A stretch of DNA of 16,577 nt from Bdellovibrionaceae bacterium UBA2339 (GCA_002344785.1 DDUL01000028.1:1-16577), one strand, 5' to 3'; positions 1-8,046 are shown, counted from the first letter of the stretch. Numbers and translations are program-made. Notes: generated by a model from the sequence alone, not told the origin.

Positions 1-14
1 ACTAGAGACTTAAT

Positions 15-104
15 TGGCGGAGAGAGTGAGATTCGAACTCACGGTAGGTGTTACCCTACACACGCGTTCCAGGCGTGCGCCTTAAACCACTCGGCCACCT
101 CTCC
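15..104 (-). tRNA. tRNA-Ser (anticodon GGA)
   Basis: Read on the minus strand, this folds as a class II tRNA. The 7-bp acceptor stem is GGAGAGG/TCTCTCC with one terminal G-T pair. The anticodon stem is CACGC/GCGTG around loop CTGGAAC, giving anticodon GGA at 68-70. A long variable arm (GTAGG...CCTAC) is typical of tRNA-Ser. The T arm is GTGAG-TTCGAAT-CTCAC and the discriminator is G at 18. The CCA end is genomically encoded (15-17). It reads UCC and UCU codons. serS, the enzyme that charges it, lies about 8 kb away on the opposite strand, so linkage is probably incidental. Confidence 0.97.
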
Positions 105-419
105 GCATGTTTGGAACGTAGACCTCTCGGTTATCATGCCTCAAACCCGCGCGTCCAGCTTGGCGTCGCAACGCGGCCCAGATTTTCAATCGAAAGAGTG
201 CGTTTCCAATCCTCAAAGGTCGGCGGGCACAACCTCCCAAAATGGCACGGGAGCTCAGGCGCGCAACTTCTCGCAGGAGCACGCAGGCAACCGAGCGTAC
301 CCTGTTGTGACTTCGCGCTGGGCGCAATCCGCCGTCCCTAGGTCGAGCGCGAGCAGGCAAATGTCATGGGCGCGGCAAATTCAGTCCAAGTCGCCTCCGA
401 CTTACCCTAAAATTGGGGC
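105..419. other. intergenic region, tRNA-Ser to first propeller gene
   Basis: This stretch of about 315 bases separates the minus-strand tRNA-Ser from the plus-strand gene at 420. Open frames here encode Arg/Ser/Pro-rich sequence with no recognisable domain and no ribosome binding site, so I see no gene. It should hold the tRNA promoter (minus strand, just right of 104) and the promoter of the 420 gene. Only a -10-like TAAAAT at 408-413 stands out. No strong hairpin or repeat was seen. Confidence 0.5.
408..413 (+). promoter_or_regulatory. -10-like hexamer before propeller gene 1
   Basis: TAAAAT lies 6 nt before the ATG at 420, which would place transcription start at or beside the start codon. 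No good -35 is visible 16-18 bp upstream. The nearby GGGG run (415-418) is only one base from the ATG and is too close to act as a ribosome binding site. The same arrangement precedes the other three genes of the cluster. Confidence 0.35.
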
Positions 420-1595
420 ATGCAAAGTGATCGTCGAAAGCTCCTGCTGTCCCTCGCTCTGACCAGCGTCGCGACGGCGCTCGGGGTGAAATACTATGAC
501 TCACGCCCGGCGCAGCGGCCTCGCCATCAGGGCTTGCGCGGACACCTCATCGGCGGCCGCTACGAGGTTTCAGCGAAAGTGCACACGCCGGATCTTGATG
601 ACTACGATGTGATGACTTCGCAGCGACGCGCGTTTCGCTTGGACCTGACAACCGGGCGCTTTGAAGACTTTGCGGTGAAAACACCGATCCACAGTTTGAA
701 GGCGCACCCGCTCGACGCGCAGTTGGCTCTCGGTTGCTCGCGACGTGGTCGATGGATGTCTTTGGTCGATTGGCGTGCGGGTCGCGAAGTTCGCAGTCTG
801 CAACTTCCCAAAGGACAGCTGTGGTATGGGCATGTCGAGTTCACGCCAGACGGTCGTTATGCATTGGCACCCACGACAGGTGGTATCGAGATGGCGTGGC
901 AAGGGCAGAGGATCAATGCGATCAGCGTGCTCGATTTGGAGAAGTGGCAAATTGTGGATGAGATTCCGAGTCTTCATGGACGCATGCACGACATCGCATG
1001 GGCCGAAGGCCATCGCTACATTTCCTTGGCGGCCCCGAGCACGCGCATTCCGCGCCTCGTGAGTGTCGATTTTGCCCAGCGAAAAGTTGAACCATTGGAA
1101 ATCACATTCGGTAGCGGCGGCTCGCCGATTCGAGTCGGCGACAATGCGGGCCACCTTCGTCTGATCGGCGGTGAAGTTTACTTCATGATCAGTGCGCATG
1201 AAGAAGGAGAGCATTCAGCCGACGGAATTTGGATGCGCTACCCGCTGTCGGCAAACGCCGATCATGGATCGACTCCCCAACTGATCGAAAGCTGTGGCGA
1301 ACTTCTTTCCTTAGATGTGGATGCACGTCGACAGCGTGTTTGGATGACAGCACCAGGAAGAAAGCTCGTTAAAGTTTACGATACGGAAACTCGGGACCTC
1401 ATCAAACTCATCGAACTGCCTGAACATCCACAATCCGTACAGTTGATACCGGATCTGAATGTGGCACTCATCGGCACGCGCGAACAAATTTGTGTTTTTG
1501 ATACTGAGAAGTTTCGGCGGCTCGAGCAACTTGAAAAGCGCTGGCGCCAGGCGATGCCGAACCAGTTGCATCACTCACACACCGAACTGGTTTGA
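420..1595 (+). CDS. Tat-exported DUF1513-like beta-propeller protein, copy 1
   Basis: This is a 391-residue protein of unknown function. The N-terminus (DRRKLLL followed by a hydrophobic stretch to about residue 23) is a twin-arginine signal, so a folded, possibly cofactor-bearing protein in the periplasm is likely. The body shows repeated beta-strand motifs such as FTPDGRYAL and ISVLDLEKWQIVDEIP, typical of YncE/DUF1513-type propellers. Residues shared with the two paralogues in this window are C106 in GCSRRGRW, H138 in WYGH, H190 in MHD, H245 in GHLR, and H385/H387 in the C-terminal HSHT. The start is fixed by alignment of all three N-termini (MQSDRR, MKLDRR, MNLPRR). It is closest to copy 3. 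DUF1513 genes elsewhere often sit near imelysin-type iron-uptake genes; none is present here. The family assignment rests on motif recall. The stop lies 5 bp from the convergent permease-fusion stop. Confidence 0.7.
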   Translation: MQSDRRKLLLSLALTSVATALGVKYYDSRPAQRPRHQGLRGHLIGGRYEVSAKVHTPDLDDYDVMTSQRRAFRLDLTTGRFEDFAVKTPIHSLKAHPLDAQLALGCSRRGRWMSLVDWRAGREVRSLQLPKGQLWYGHVEFTPDGRYALAPTTGGIEMAWQGQRINAISVLDLEKWQIVDEIPSLHGRMHDIAWAEGHRYISLAAPSTRIPRLVSVDFAQRKVEPLEITFGSGGSPIRVGDNAGHLRLIGGEVYFMISAHEEGEHSADGIWMRYPLSANADHGSTPQLIESCGELLSLDVDARRQRVWMTAPGRKLVKVYDTETRDLIKLIELPEHPQSVQLIPDLNVALIGTREQICVFDTEKFRRLEQLEKRWRQAMPNQLHHSHTELV

Positions 1596-1600
1596 GACTA

Positions 1601-4600
1601 TCATTTCGAAGCGATGGACTTTGCACGTCGCACAAGGCGATAGCGAAATCCCTCATTGAGGCTCAGGGGAATGGCGATGCGTTGTCCGTCGGACCATCGC
1701 ACTTCAAGGCCCTCAGCGCGCGGATTTTCACCAAGGCCAAACCACAATCCTGGCCAGTCAAAGCTTTGATGCCCACCTGACATACGAATTTGTCGGTGCA
1801 GCACGCGATCTCCCACGCGTAACTGCGCCTTCAGATCGATGGGAGCGCTGTGGCCTCGGCGAGATTCCATCACTTCAAGGCTCAGACCTGGGGACTTCGC
1901 CCAGCGATTTTCATAGTAGCGTTTGCCCACACCAATACCTGTCGCGACCGCGTCCAGGCGTCCGTCCAAATCAAAGTCGGCGATCGCGAATGAAGGCGTG
2001 TCGACGGGATCGCGAAACGAAGTTGGCGATGCCTGTGTGAATTGGGGAGATGTGGATCGAACGACCTCCGGCTCGCGTGGCGTCTGAATGAAGAGGCGAT
2101 TCAATCCGTGCTGATCTTGTTGATAGCGTCCCGTGCCGATCAGCAGATCCATGTTCCCATCGTTGTCGATGTCGACGAAGCGCGAGTTCCACGCCCAGCC
2201 TGTGGCTTGAACGCCGGTTCTCGCGGACTCATCGCGCCAGCGAGCCGCCAAGCCGGCGCTCTTCTGAGAAATCAACAAGACATTGCGCTGCACTTGCGTG
2301 GGTCCGGGCTCAAGCCGTCCTGCGACGCGGCCGCGCTCCAAGAAGTTCAGACACAAAGTTCTCGCGCCAAGGCGATCAAATTCTCCGAGCGGACACCAGT
2401 CAGGGCGCGCGTTCTCGCCGGCCTTACGGGTGATCGAAATTCCAGCGCATTCGATCTGATCCGCAAGATGTGCAAGCTCAAAACAAGGAGAGGCTTCGCG
2501 AGACCGCGCCGCTTCGGCCAACTTCAGTCGACTTTGGCACTCACGCGTCTCGGCTTCGGAAAGCCCCAGAGATTCGCAGTAGCCAAAGTCCGGCGTGGGA
2601 TCTGCGGCTAAGTCCATCATCAAGAGATCCGGTCGGCCGTCGGCATTGAGATCCGCGGAGTCGTAGCTCATGCTGTAGTAACTGGTCGCCGGAACATTGA
2701 TCTGAGTTTGGCTTCCCTCAAGACGTCGCCACGAAAGGGATTTGTCCCGCGAACTTTTCTGACTGAGATACCAAGCGTCGGGGTGTTCTGAATCCATGCC
2801 GATCAGAATGTCAGGAGCGCCGTCGGCATTCAGGTCTTCGGTGAGGACCGTCAGCGAGGATCCGATCAAATTTCGAAACACGCGATCTTGCGCGCTGGAT
2901 CCGCGGCCCGCGCCGTCGCCGTCGAACTCGACCCACCCACCGTCTTCCGTGGGCTTCGCCACGAAAGTCCGTTTCGCGAACACGGGCTTGAGAACTGTAG
3001 GCGATAACCAAATCAATTCATGATGTCCGTCGCCATCTAAGTCAGAAGTCGCAAGTGTGCGGGGCGCACTTCGCCCCATGAGCTTTTCAAGCTCGGGCTC
3101 AGGCTGCCAACGCCAATGCGGGCGCTTCGCTTTCGCTCCAGCTTCGGCGTTGACCGCCATCAGCGTCCACACTCTTCCGTCGCGTGCCACGACGAGCAAA
3201 TCCCAATCGCCGTCGCGATCGCGATCAAAGGGCGTGAACGTGAGAAGTGCAGGTGGGTCGTCGGTCTGTGGGAGCAAGTGCTGAGTGAGGAAGGTTCCGC
3301 CGAGATTCCAAGCGACGGTTAAGCCCTGCACATCGATGCTCGCGAGGTCCGGCCAGCCGTCCGCATTGAAGTCGATGGACGCAATGGGGAGTGCGTAGCG
3401 CGAGCCACCGAGTGCCGGAATATTGACGATGGATCGAACATCATGAATTTCAGCAAGGCCCCTTGAGCGACCAGGGTGTACGAGCAGCTCGCCAGGTTCT
3501 AAGGCCGACTTCGCAGCTTGTGACGGCATCGGCTGCCGCCATAACTCAAACTCGTCATTCTCCCAGATCGACTCCCAAGCCAAGGAGGGCGAAGCGACTT
3601 CGCTTGGCCAGGCGGTGATCATTGGCCGAGAGCTTTTGTGCGTCACCGAGTGCGAAACGAGCTGACCTCGCTCGGCGAAGCTGCGGATTTGAAAGCTACG
3701 AATCATGCTCGTCGCTTGACCTGCGACGCAAGATCGATTCAGCCAAGTGTTCTCACGTGGGCAAACAAAGGTGTTCCCCGCGCGCGCCTCGTTGGCAAGT
3801 CGCGCGATCTTGCACCCATTTCGAATTCGAGAATCGCGACCGAGACAGTCCCAACCCATATCGACGGCAAGATGCCAGCCCATTCGATCCCAGCATTCTT
3901 GATGAAGTGTTCGCATCAACTTGCGCCGATCCTCGAGTTGAAATTGCAGGCAAGCGCGGGGATCCAATTGTCCGGCTAGTTCGGCAATCTGCGCCGAGTA
4001 CTCGCAGCGCTCGCGCGATTTGCCGAGTTTGTTTTGGCATGCCTGACGAAGATAATAGGGCTCCACCGCGCGGACCATCACAAGAGGCTCGAGTTCGATT
4101 TGCGTGGAATCACACTCATGTGCCGAAAGGCCGGTGAACTCTGTGCAGAACTCCGGTCGCGCGATTCGTCGCGAAATTTCGGCGGCAACGAGTTTGCGAA
4201 GCGCATCGTTGTTCGCGGCGTCCTCTGAGCTCAGCCACTCGCGCGCGAGTGATTCAAGCTCCCGGCGAAACTCACTTTCGGCCTGGAGCATCTGTGATCG
4301 AAGACTTTGAACTTCAGATCGCTGTCGATAAGTTTGGAATTGATTCAGAGACCAGCCTATGAAGGGCCCAATCAACAAGAGTAAGCCGAGCATGATCACG
4401 CTCGCACGGCGAACACCGGCGCGCCAAAGCACCCAGAGACTGAACAAGCTCAAGGTTCCAAGATTCATGAGTGCGGTCATGTAAACGATCGGCGAGACGC
4501 CAAATTCTTTCAGCGTGTTGGCAAACGCCAGATCAAAGGTCATCGGCACCGGCAGCAGAGCGGTGACCAATGAAAACGCCGCCAGTTTCACGGGATGAAT

Positions 4601-5422
4601 TTCACCCTTGGCCCAAGCTTCCAGCGGAGCGAATTCAATCAAGAGCCCGCCGAGAACACCTGTGGCCAGCATCGCGGGAAGTGTCCAAATCAGAACCTGG
4701 CCCAACCCCCATAACCAGGTTCGCAGCGCGAGGGTCACGGCTTTTCCCCAGCGAATCTCCGGAGAGACGGGCTCTGGTGATTGGACTGGAGCTTCAACTT
4801 GTCGGCGCGGTGGCAACCACTTGAGCACCTGCACCATCATGATGAGAAGTAGCAAAGTGCCGAGGAGTCGAAAGGAAAACTCCACAGGACCGAATTCCTG
4901 CCAAAGAATCTCGAGCGCAATCGGATTGAGAGTGGGTGAGACCATGACGATGGCGAAGGCCGTCGATGCCGGAAGCTGCGTCGCCAATGTCGCTCGAGCT
5001 AAAGGTACCGAACAATTTGTGCAAAGACCAAGAGGCGCGCCGATCAGCGTCCCCCATCCGGCGCCTAGGCCCCAACTTGACTGACGGGATGACGGCGACG
5101 AGTCGCCTTCGTCGAGAGACGGATCGCGACGTCGCAAGCGAAACATCGCCAAGGCGCCCGCCGCCAGAAGGAATCCGAACGTCATGCCTCGCCAGTTGGC
5201 CTCGTACCAATTCAAACTTTGCTTCAACACCCGCGTCGGCATCGTGTCTTCGGGCAAAAGTGGAACCCAAGCGCGAAAGCTCAATGAATTGAACTCGACG
5301 CGATCAGGGGTCGCGAGTTTCTTCATCAAAGATGGATAGCGCGACTGAGTCCAAAAGTAGACCGTCAGGACGAGCAACAAGGGCAACAGAACACATTGCG
5401 GACGATTGAGGCGCATTCGCAT
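1601..5422 (-). CDS. permease (YraQ/ArsP type) fused to FG-GAP propeller and ASPIC/UnbV domain
   Basis: This is a 1273-residue chimera, numbered from the ATG at 5422. Residues ~1-360 are a polytopic permease of the PF03773 type. LGLCTNCSVPLA (~131-142) and SPTLNP (~162-167) match the family signature, and a degenerate second half contains LLPVPM. Residues ~370-410 look like a coiled coil. Residues 426-565 hold ten cysteines, including four C-x10-C pairs. From ~684 there are seven calcium-binding-type FG-GAP/VCBS motifs: DFNADGWPD 684, DRDRDGDWD ~733, DLDGDGHHE 794, DLNADGAPD 863, DLNADGRPD 924, DIDNDGNMD 1084 and DFDLDGRLD 1149. A second Cys-rich insert (949-1024) interrupts them. The C-terminus (~1185-1266, with FGLGENPRAEGLEVRWSDG) is an ASPIC/UnbV domain as in CRTAC1 proteins. 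The large soluble part is probably extracytoplasmic. An in-frame TTG at 5464 would add 14 residues. I prefer 5422 because TGTAAT lies 6 nt upstream of it. It is divergent from propeller copy 2. A transport role is known for the permease family; substrate and the purpose of the fusion are unknown. Confidence 0.85.
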   Translation of the reverse strand: MRMRLNRPQCVLLPLLLVLTVYFWTQSRYPSLMKKLATPDRVEFNSLSFRAWVPLLPEDTMPTRVLKQSLNWYEANWRGMTFGFLLAAGALAMFRLRRRDPSLDEGDSSPSSRQSSWGLGAGWGTLIGAPLGLCTNCSVPLARATLATQLPASTAFAIVMVSPTLNPIALEILWQEFGPVEFSFRLLGTLLLLIMMVQVLKWLPPRRQVEAPVQSPEPVSPEIRWGKAVTLALRTWLWGLGQVLIWTLPAMLATGVLGGLLIEFAPLEAWAKGEIHPVKLAAFSLVTALLPVPMTFDLAFANTLKEFGVSPIVYMTALMNLGTLSLFSLWVLWRAGVRRASVIMLGLLLLIGPFIGWSLNQFQTYRQRSEVQSLRSQMLQAESEFRRELESLAREWLSSEDAANNDALRKLVAAEISRRIARPEFCTEFTGLSAHECDSTQIELEPLVMVRAVEPYYLRQACQNKLGKSRERCEYSAQIAELAGQLDPRACLQFQLEDRRKLMRTLHQECWDRMGWHLAVDMGWDCLGRDSRIRNGCKIARLANEARAGNTFVCPRENTWLNRSCVAGQATSMIRSFQIRSFAERGQLVSHSVTHKSSRPMITAWPSEVASPSLAWESIWENDEFELWRQPMPSQAAKSALEPGELLVHPGRSRGLAEIHDVRSIVNIPALGGSRYALPIASIDFNADGWPDLASIDVQGLTVAWNLGGTFLTQHLLPQTDDPPALLTFTPFDRDRDGDWDLLVVARDGRVWTLMAVNAEAGAKAKRPHWRWQPEPELEKLMGRSAPRTLATSDLDGDGHHELIWLSPTVLKPVFAKRTFVAKPTEDGGWVEFDGDGAGRGSSAQDRVFRNLIGSSLTVLTEDLNADGAPDILIGMDSEHPDAWYLSQKSSRDKSLSWRRLEGSQTQINVPATSYYSMSYDSADLNADGRPDLLMMDLAADPTPDFGYCESLGLSEAETRECQSRLKLAEAARSREASPCFELAHLADQIECAGISITRKAGENARPDWCPLGEFDRLGARTLCLNFLERGRVAGRLEPGPTQVQRNVLLISQKSAGLAARWRDESARTGVQATGWAWNSRFVDIDNDGNMDLLIGTGRYQQDQHGLNRLFIQTPREPEVVRSTSPQFTQASPTSFRDPVDTPSFAIADFDLDGRLDAVATGIGVGKRYYENRWAKSPGLSLEVMESRRGHSAPIDLKAQLRVGDRVLHRQIRMSGGHQSFDWPGLWFGLGENPRAEGLEVRWSDGQRIAIPLSLNEGFRYRLVRRAKSIASK

Positions 5423-5428
5423 ATGCGG

Positions 5429-5434
5429 ATTACA
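5429..5434 (-). promoter_or_regulatory. -10-like hexamer before permease fusion
   Basis: On the minus strand TGTAAT (five of six consensus positions) lies 6 nt upstream of the ATG at 5422. A weak TTGCGT lies 18 bp further upstream. No Shine-Dalgarno sequence precedes the ATG. The geometry equals that at the three propeller genes and supports 5422 over the upstream TTG as the start. Confidence 0.4.
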
Positions 5435-5501
5435 ATGTGCGCTGAGTGTCGGACGCAAGTTCAATTCTTGTGGATCGTGCAGTGAATCTCAGGTTGCGAA
5501 C

Positions 5502-5529
5502 TTGTTTTTGTTCTCGAAGTCCTTAAGCT
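5502..5529 (+). promoter_or_regulatory. candidate promoter of propeller gene 2
   Basis: TTGTTT (5502-5507), a 16-bp spacer and TAAGCT (5524-5529) precede the ATG at 5536 by 6 nt. The -10 is a weak match. Because there is no ribosome binding site between it and the ATG, a leaderless transcript is plausible. The region is the divergent control region shared with the permease fusion. Confidence 0.3.
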
Positions 5530-5535
5530 CAACTT

Positions 5536-6789
5536 ATGAAGCTTGATCGACGTCATCTTCTTGTCGGCGCGGCGGGCGTGTTGAGCGCATGGGGTGCCAT
5601 CGCCCTCGGTCGCCAATTCGCGCCGTGGAGTCGAGCGAGGCAAGCCGTCACGCGAGCTGACGCGGAGTACTTGATCGGTGGCGCATTCAAGCTCGAGATC
5701 GCGCAAGGCCTCAATCAGCCCCATCAGCTCGACGCCCAAACCTCCAAGCGACGCGCGTTTCGCATGAACTTGAGAACAGGTCACTACGCGGAGCTCGCAT
5801 CATCCGCGCCCATTCATGTGCTCGAGGCCAATCCACAAGATTCGAATCTCACTTTGGGTTGTTCGCGCGGCGGTCGCCTCTTGTCGATGTTGGATTGGAA
5901 ACTGGGTCGCGAAGCCAAGTCGATGGAGCTTCCTGAGCATCGAAGTTGGTACGGGCATTTGGCGTTTTCAGACGACGGTCGCTATGCGATTTTACCAATG
6001 GCTGAGCATCAGCAAAAACTCAAAGCCGTGTACGAGGAGCAAGTCGATCCCAACGCATGGCTGGCGATCCTGGATCTTGAGAGTTGGCAGATCATCGATG
6101 AGATCCCCACAAAGGAAGGCCGACTGCATGATCTGGCTCGCGCGGATCGCGACCTTTTCGTTGGATTGTCAGCCTCTCATGATCGAAGGCCGACCTTGCA
6201 GATCTTCGATTTGAAAAATCGGCGAGTCGAAGCGCGGACACTCCGCCAAGCGAACGGCGAAACGGTGCAAACCACGCAGCGAAGTAACCCTGGTCATCTC
6301 CGAGTGTTGGGCGATCAAGTCTACTTCGTGCTGAGCGGGCAGATGGAGAATCCGCTTGCAGCCGATGGGCTTTGGGTCGGCACCGATTGGCGTCAGTCCC
6401 AAAATCTTGGCGGGGAAGATCCGCGTTCCCAAAATTCGCAGGTTCGAATTCTGGGTGAGAGTGCCACCCGCCTCCAGCAGAGCGGCGAACTTTTGTCCGT
6501 GGATGTTGATGAAGCCTTGGGCCAGCTATGGATCACAGCTCCAGATCGAAAGCAGATTCTCATCTGGAATCTGGCCGACCAACGACTCGTCAAGACCCTC
6601 GAATTTCCCGAGTCCCCCCGATCCATTCAGATCTTGCCCGAACACGACCTCGCCCTCGTCGGTACACTCCGCGAGCTTCGAGCTTTGGATCTGCGAGATT
6701 ATTCGGAGCGCGGCGACTTTTCCCGACGTTGGAAGGACTGGGGTCCGCGTCCTTTCTATCACTCGCACACGCGCGTCACACGCGGCTGA
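5536..6789 (+). CDS. Tat-exported DUF1513-like beta-propeller protein, copy 2
   Basis: This 417-residue protein is the most divergent of the three paralogues. The N-terminal DRRHLLV and a hydrophobic stretch to about residue 25 form a Tat-type signal. The body carries the shared blocks GCSRGGRLLS (C109), WYGHLAF (H141), IIDEIP, RLHD (H198), NPGHLR, SGELLSVDVDE and the C-terminal YHSHT (H409, H411). It lacks the Cys before GELLS that copies 1 and 3 have, and has extra residues after the WYGH blade (KLKAVYEEQVDPNAW) and before GELLS (LGGEDPRSQNSQVRILGES). It is divergent from the permease fusion and 87 bp upstream of copy 3. The function is unknown; a periplasmic propeller that binds a ligand or metal is inferred from Tat export and the invariant His residues. 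Confidence 0.7.
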   Translation: MKLDRRHLLVGAAGVLSAWGAIALGRQFAPWSRARQAVTRADAEYLIGGAFKLEIAQGLNQPHQLDAQTSKRRAFRMNLRTGHYAELASSAPIHVLEANPQDSNLTLGCSRGGRLLSMLDWKLGREAKSMELPEHRSWYGHLAFSDDGRYAILPMAEHQQKLKAVYEEQVDPNAWLAILDLESWQIIDEIPTKEGRLHDLARADRDLFVGLSASHDRRPTLQIFDLKNRRVEARTLRQANGETVQTTQRSNPGHLRVLGDQVYFVLSGQMENPLAADGLWVGTDWRQSQNLGGEDPRSQNSQVRILGESATRLQQSGELLSVDVDEALGQLWITAPDRKQILIWNLADQRLVKTLEFPESPRSIQILPEHDLALVGTLRELRALDLRDYSERGDFSRRWKDWGPRPFYHSHTRVTRG

Positions 6790-6840
6790 CCTAGGCCGGT
6801 CTGTCTCATAACCAGACGTCTTGATCTCAGGCTCACGGCA

Positions 6841-6869
6841 TTGTGTGAACTCGCGCCGAAGTTTAAACT
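6841..6869 (+). promoter_or_regulatory. candidate promoter of propeller gene 3
   Basis: TTGTGT (6841-6846), a 17-bp spacer and TAAACT (6864-6869, four of six consensus positions) precede the ATG at 6877 by 7 nt. An AAAGG at 6870-6874 is only 2 nt from the ATG, so it is a poor ribosome binding site. This suggests copy 3 has its own start site and is not only co-transcribed with copy 2. Confidence 0.35.
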
Positions 6870-6876
6870 AAAGGCG

Positions 6877-8046
6877 ATGAATCTTCCGCGACGTAAAGTT
6901 CTCACAGGCTTGGCGGGTCTAGGTGTGAGTGCCGCAATCGGCACAGAGCTTTATGATGTGTGGCGCACTCAGCGTCGTGGCGGCTTGGCCCGACCTGACG
7001 GCGCTTTGGTCGGTGGCGTTTTCAAGCTCGAAACTCAAGGCCACACCAGCCCCATTCCCGACTACGACTTTGTCACTTCAAATCGTCGCGCCTTCCGCTT
7101 GAACTTGGCCGATGGTCACTACCAAGAAGTGCCCGTGCAAAGTCCCTTGCATGTGCTTGAGCCGCATCCGCTTGAACCGCATCTGATGGTGGGATGCTCG
7201 CGTCGAGGCCGCTGGATGTCGATGGTCGACTGGAAGGTGGGGCGTGAAGTGCAGAGCCTGCAGCTCCCCATGGGCCGAGTTTGGTATGGCCATGTGGCTT
7301 TTACGCCCGATGGGCGACACGTGTTGGCGCCGCTTTCCGGTGAATACGGTGAGGCGGGAAGTGGACAACCCCTCAATGCGATCGCCGTCGTCGATGTGCA
7401 GCGACTGCAAATCATCGACGAAATTCCAACGCTGGATGGGCGCATGCATGATCTCACCTGGGTCGAAGGCGCGAAGTTTGTTTCGCTCGCGGCCCCCAGC
7501 TCGAAAGTTCCGACGCTCTTGATGCTGGATCTGCAAGCTCGGCAAGTCAGCCCCCTCAAACTGCAAGAGCTGCAAATTCAAGTCGGCTCCAATCCCGGCC
7601 ACCTCCGGCTGATCGGTCAACACCTCTACTTCATCATCAGCTCACAAGATGAAACGCCTCAGAACGCCGACGGCTTGTGGATGGGCTACGACCTCGAGTC
7701 ACAAACTGGCCTGCATGCGAAGGGGCCCTTGCCGCTAAAGAACTGTGGCGAACTTCTCTCCGTCGACGTCGATGAGCCGCGACAGCGAATCTGGATCACG
7801 GCCCCCAACATTCGCGAACTGAAAGTCTTCGACCTTCAAAGCCAAGAGCCTGTGGGACAACTTCGACTCGAAGACTGGCCTCAATCCGTGCGCCTCTTGC
7901 CGGAGCTTGGTCTGGCGATCGTCGGCACGCGACACCGCGTCTATGTCTATGACGCGGAAACACTCCAGCGCCGCCAAGACTATGAAGCGCCCTGGGCCGC
8001 CTGGCAGCCCAAAGCCTTTTACCACTCCCACACGCGCATCGCCTAA
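6877..8046 (+). CDS. Tat-exported DUF1513-like beta-propeller protein, copy 3
   Basis: This 389-residue protein is closely similar to copy 1; both have DYDxxTSxRRAFRL, GCSRRGRWMS and CGELLS. I start it at ATG 6877 so that MNLPRRKVLTG aligns with the twin-arginine N-termini of the other copies. An in-frame TTG at 6841 would place 12 polar residues before the signal and is unlikely. Shared residues include C107, H139 in WYGH, the MHD and GHLR histidines, and H383/H385 in the C-terminal HSHT. The propeller fold is inferred from repeated FTPDGR and VVDVQRLQIIDEIP-like strands. serS begins 59 bp downstream on the same strand with no clear terminator between them. Function unknown. Confidence 0.7.
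   Translation: MNLPRRKVLTGLAGLGVSAAIGTELYDVWRTQRRGGLARPDGALVGGVFKLETQGHTSPIPDYDFVTSNRRAFRLNLADGHYQEVPVQSPLHVLEPHPLEPHLMVGCSRRGRWMSMVDWKVGREVQSLQLPMGRVWYGHVAFTPDGRHVLAPLSGEYGEAGSGQPLNAIAVVDVQRLQIIDEIPTLDGRMHDLTWVEGAKFVSLAAPSSKVPTLLMLDLQARQVSPLKLQELQIQVGSNPGHLRLIGQHLYFIISSQDETPQNADGLWMGYDLESQTGLHAKGPLPLKNCGELLSVDVDEPRQRIWITAPNIRELKVFDLQSQEPVGQLRLEDWPQSVRLLPELGLAIVGTRHRVYVYDAETLQRRQDYEAPWAAWQPKAFYHSHTRIA

Noticed and set aside
2042..4137. Plus-strand open frames inside the permease fusion
   Set aside because: They are composition shadows of the large minus-strand gene, lack ribosome binding sites and show no domains.
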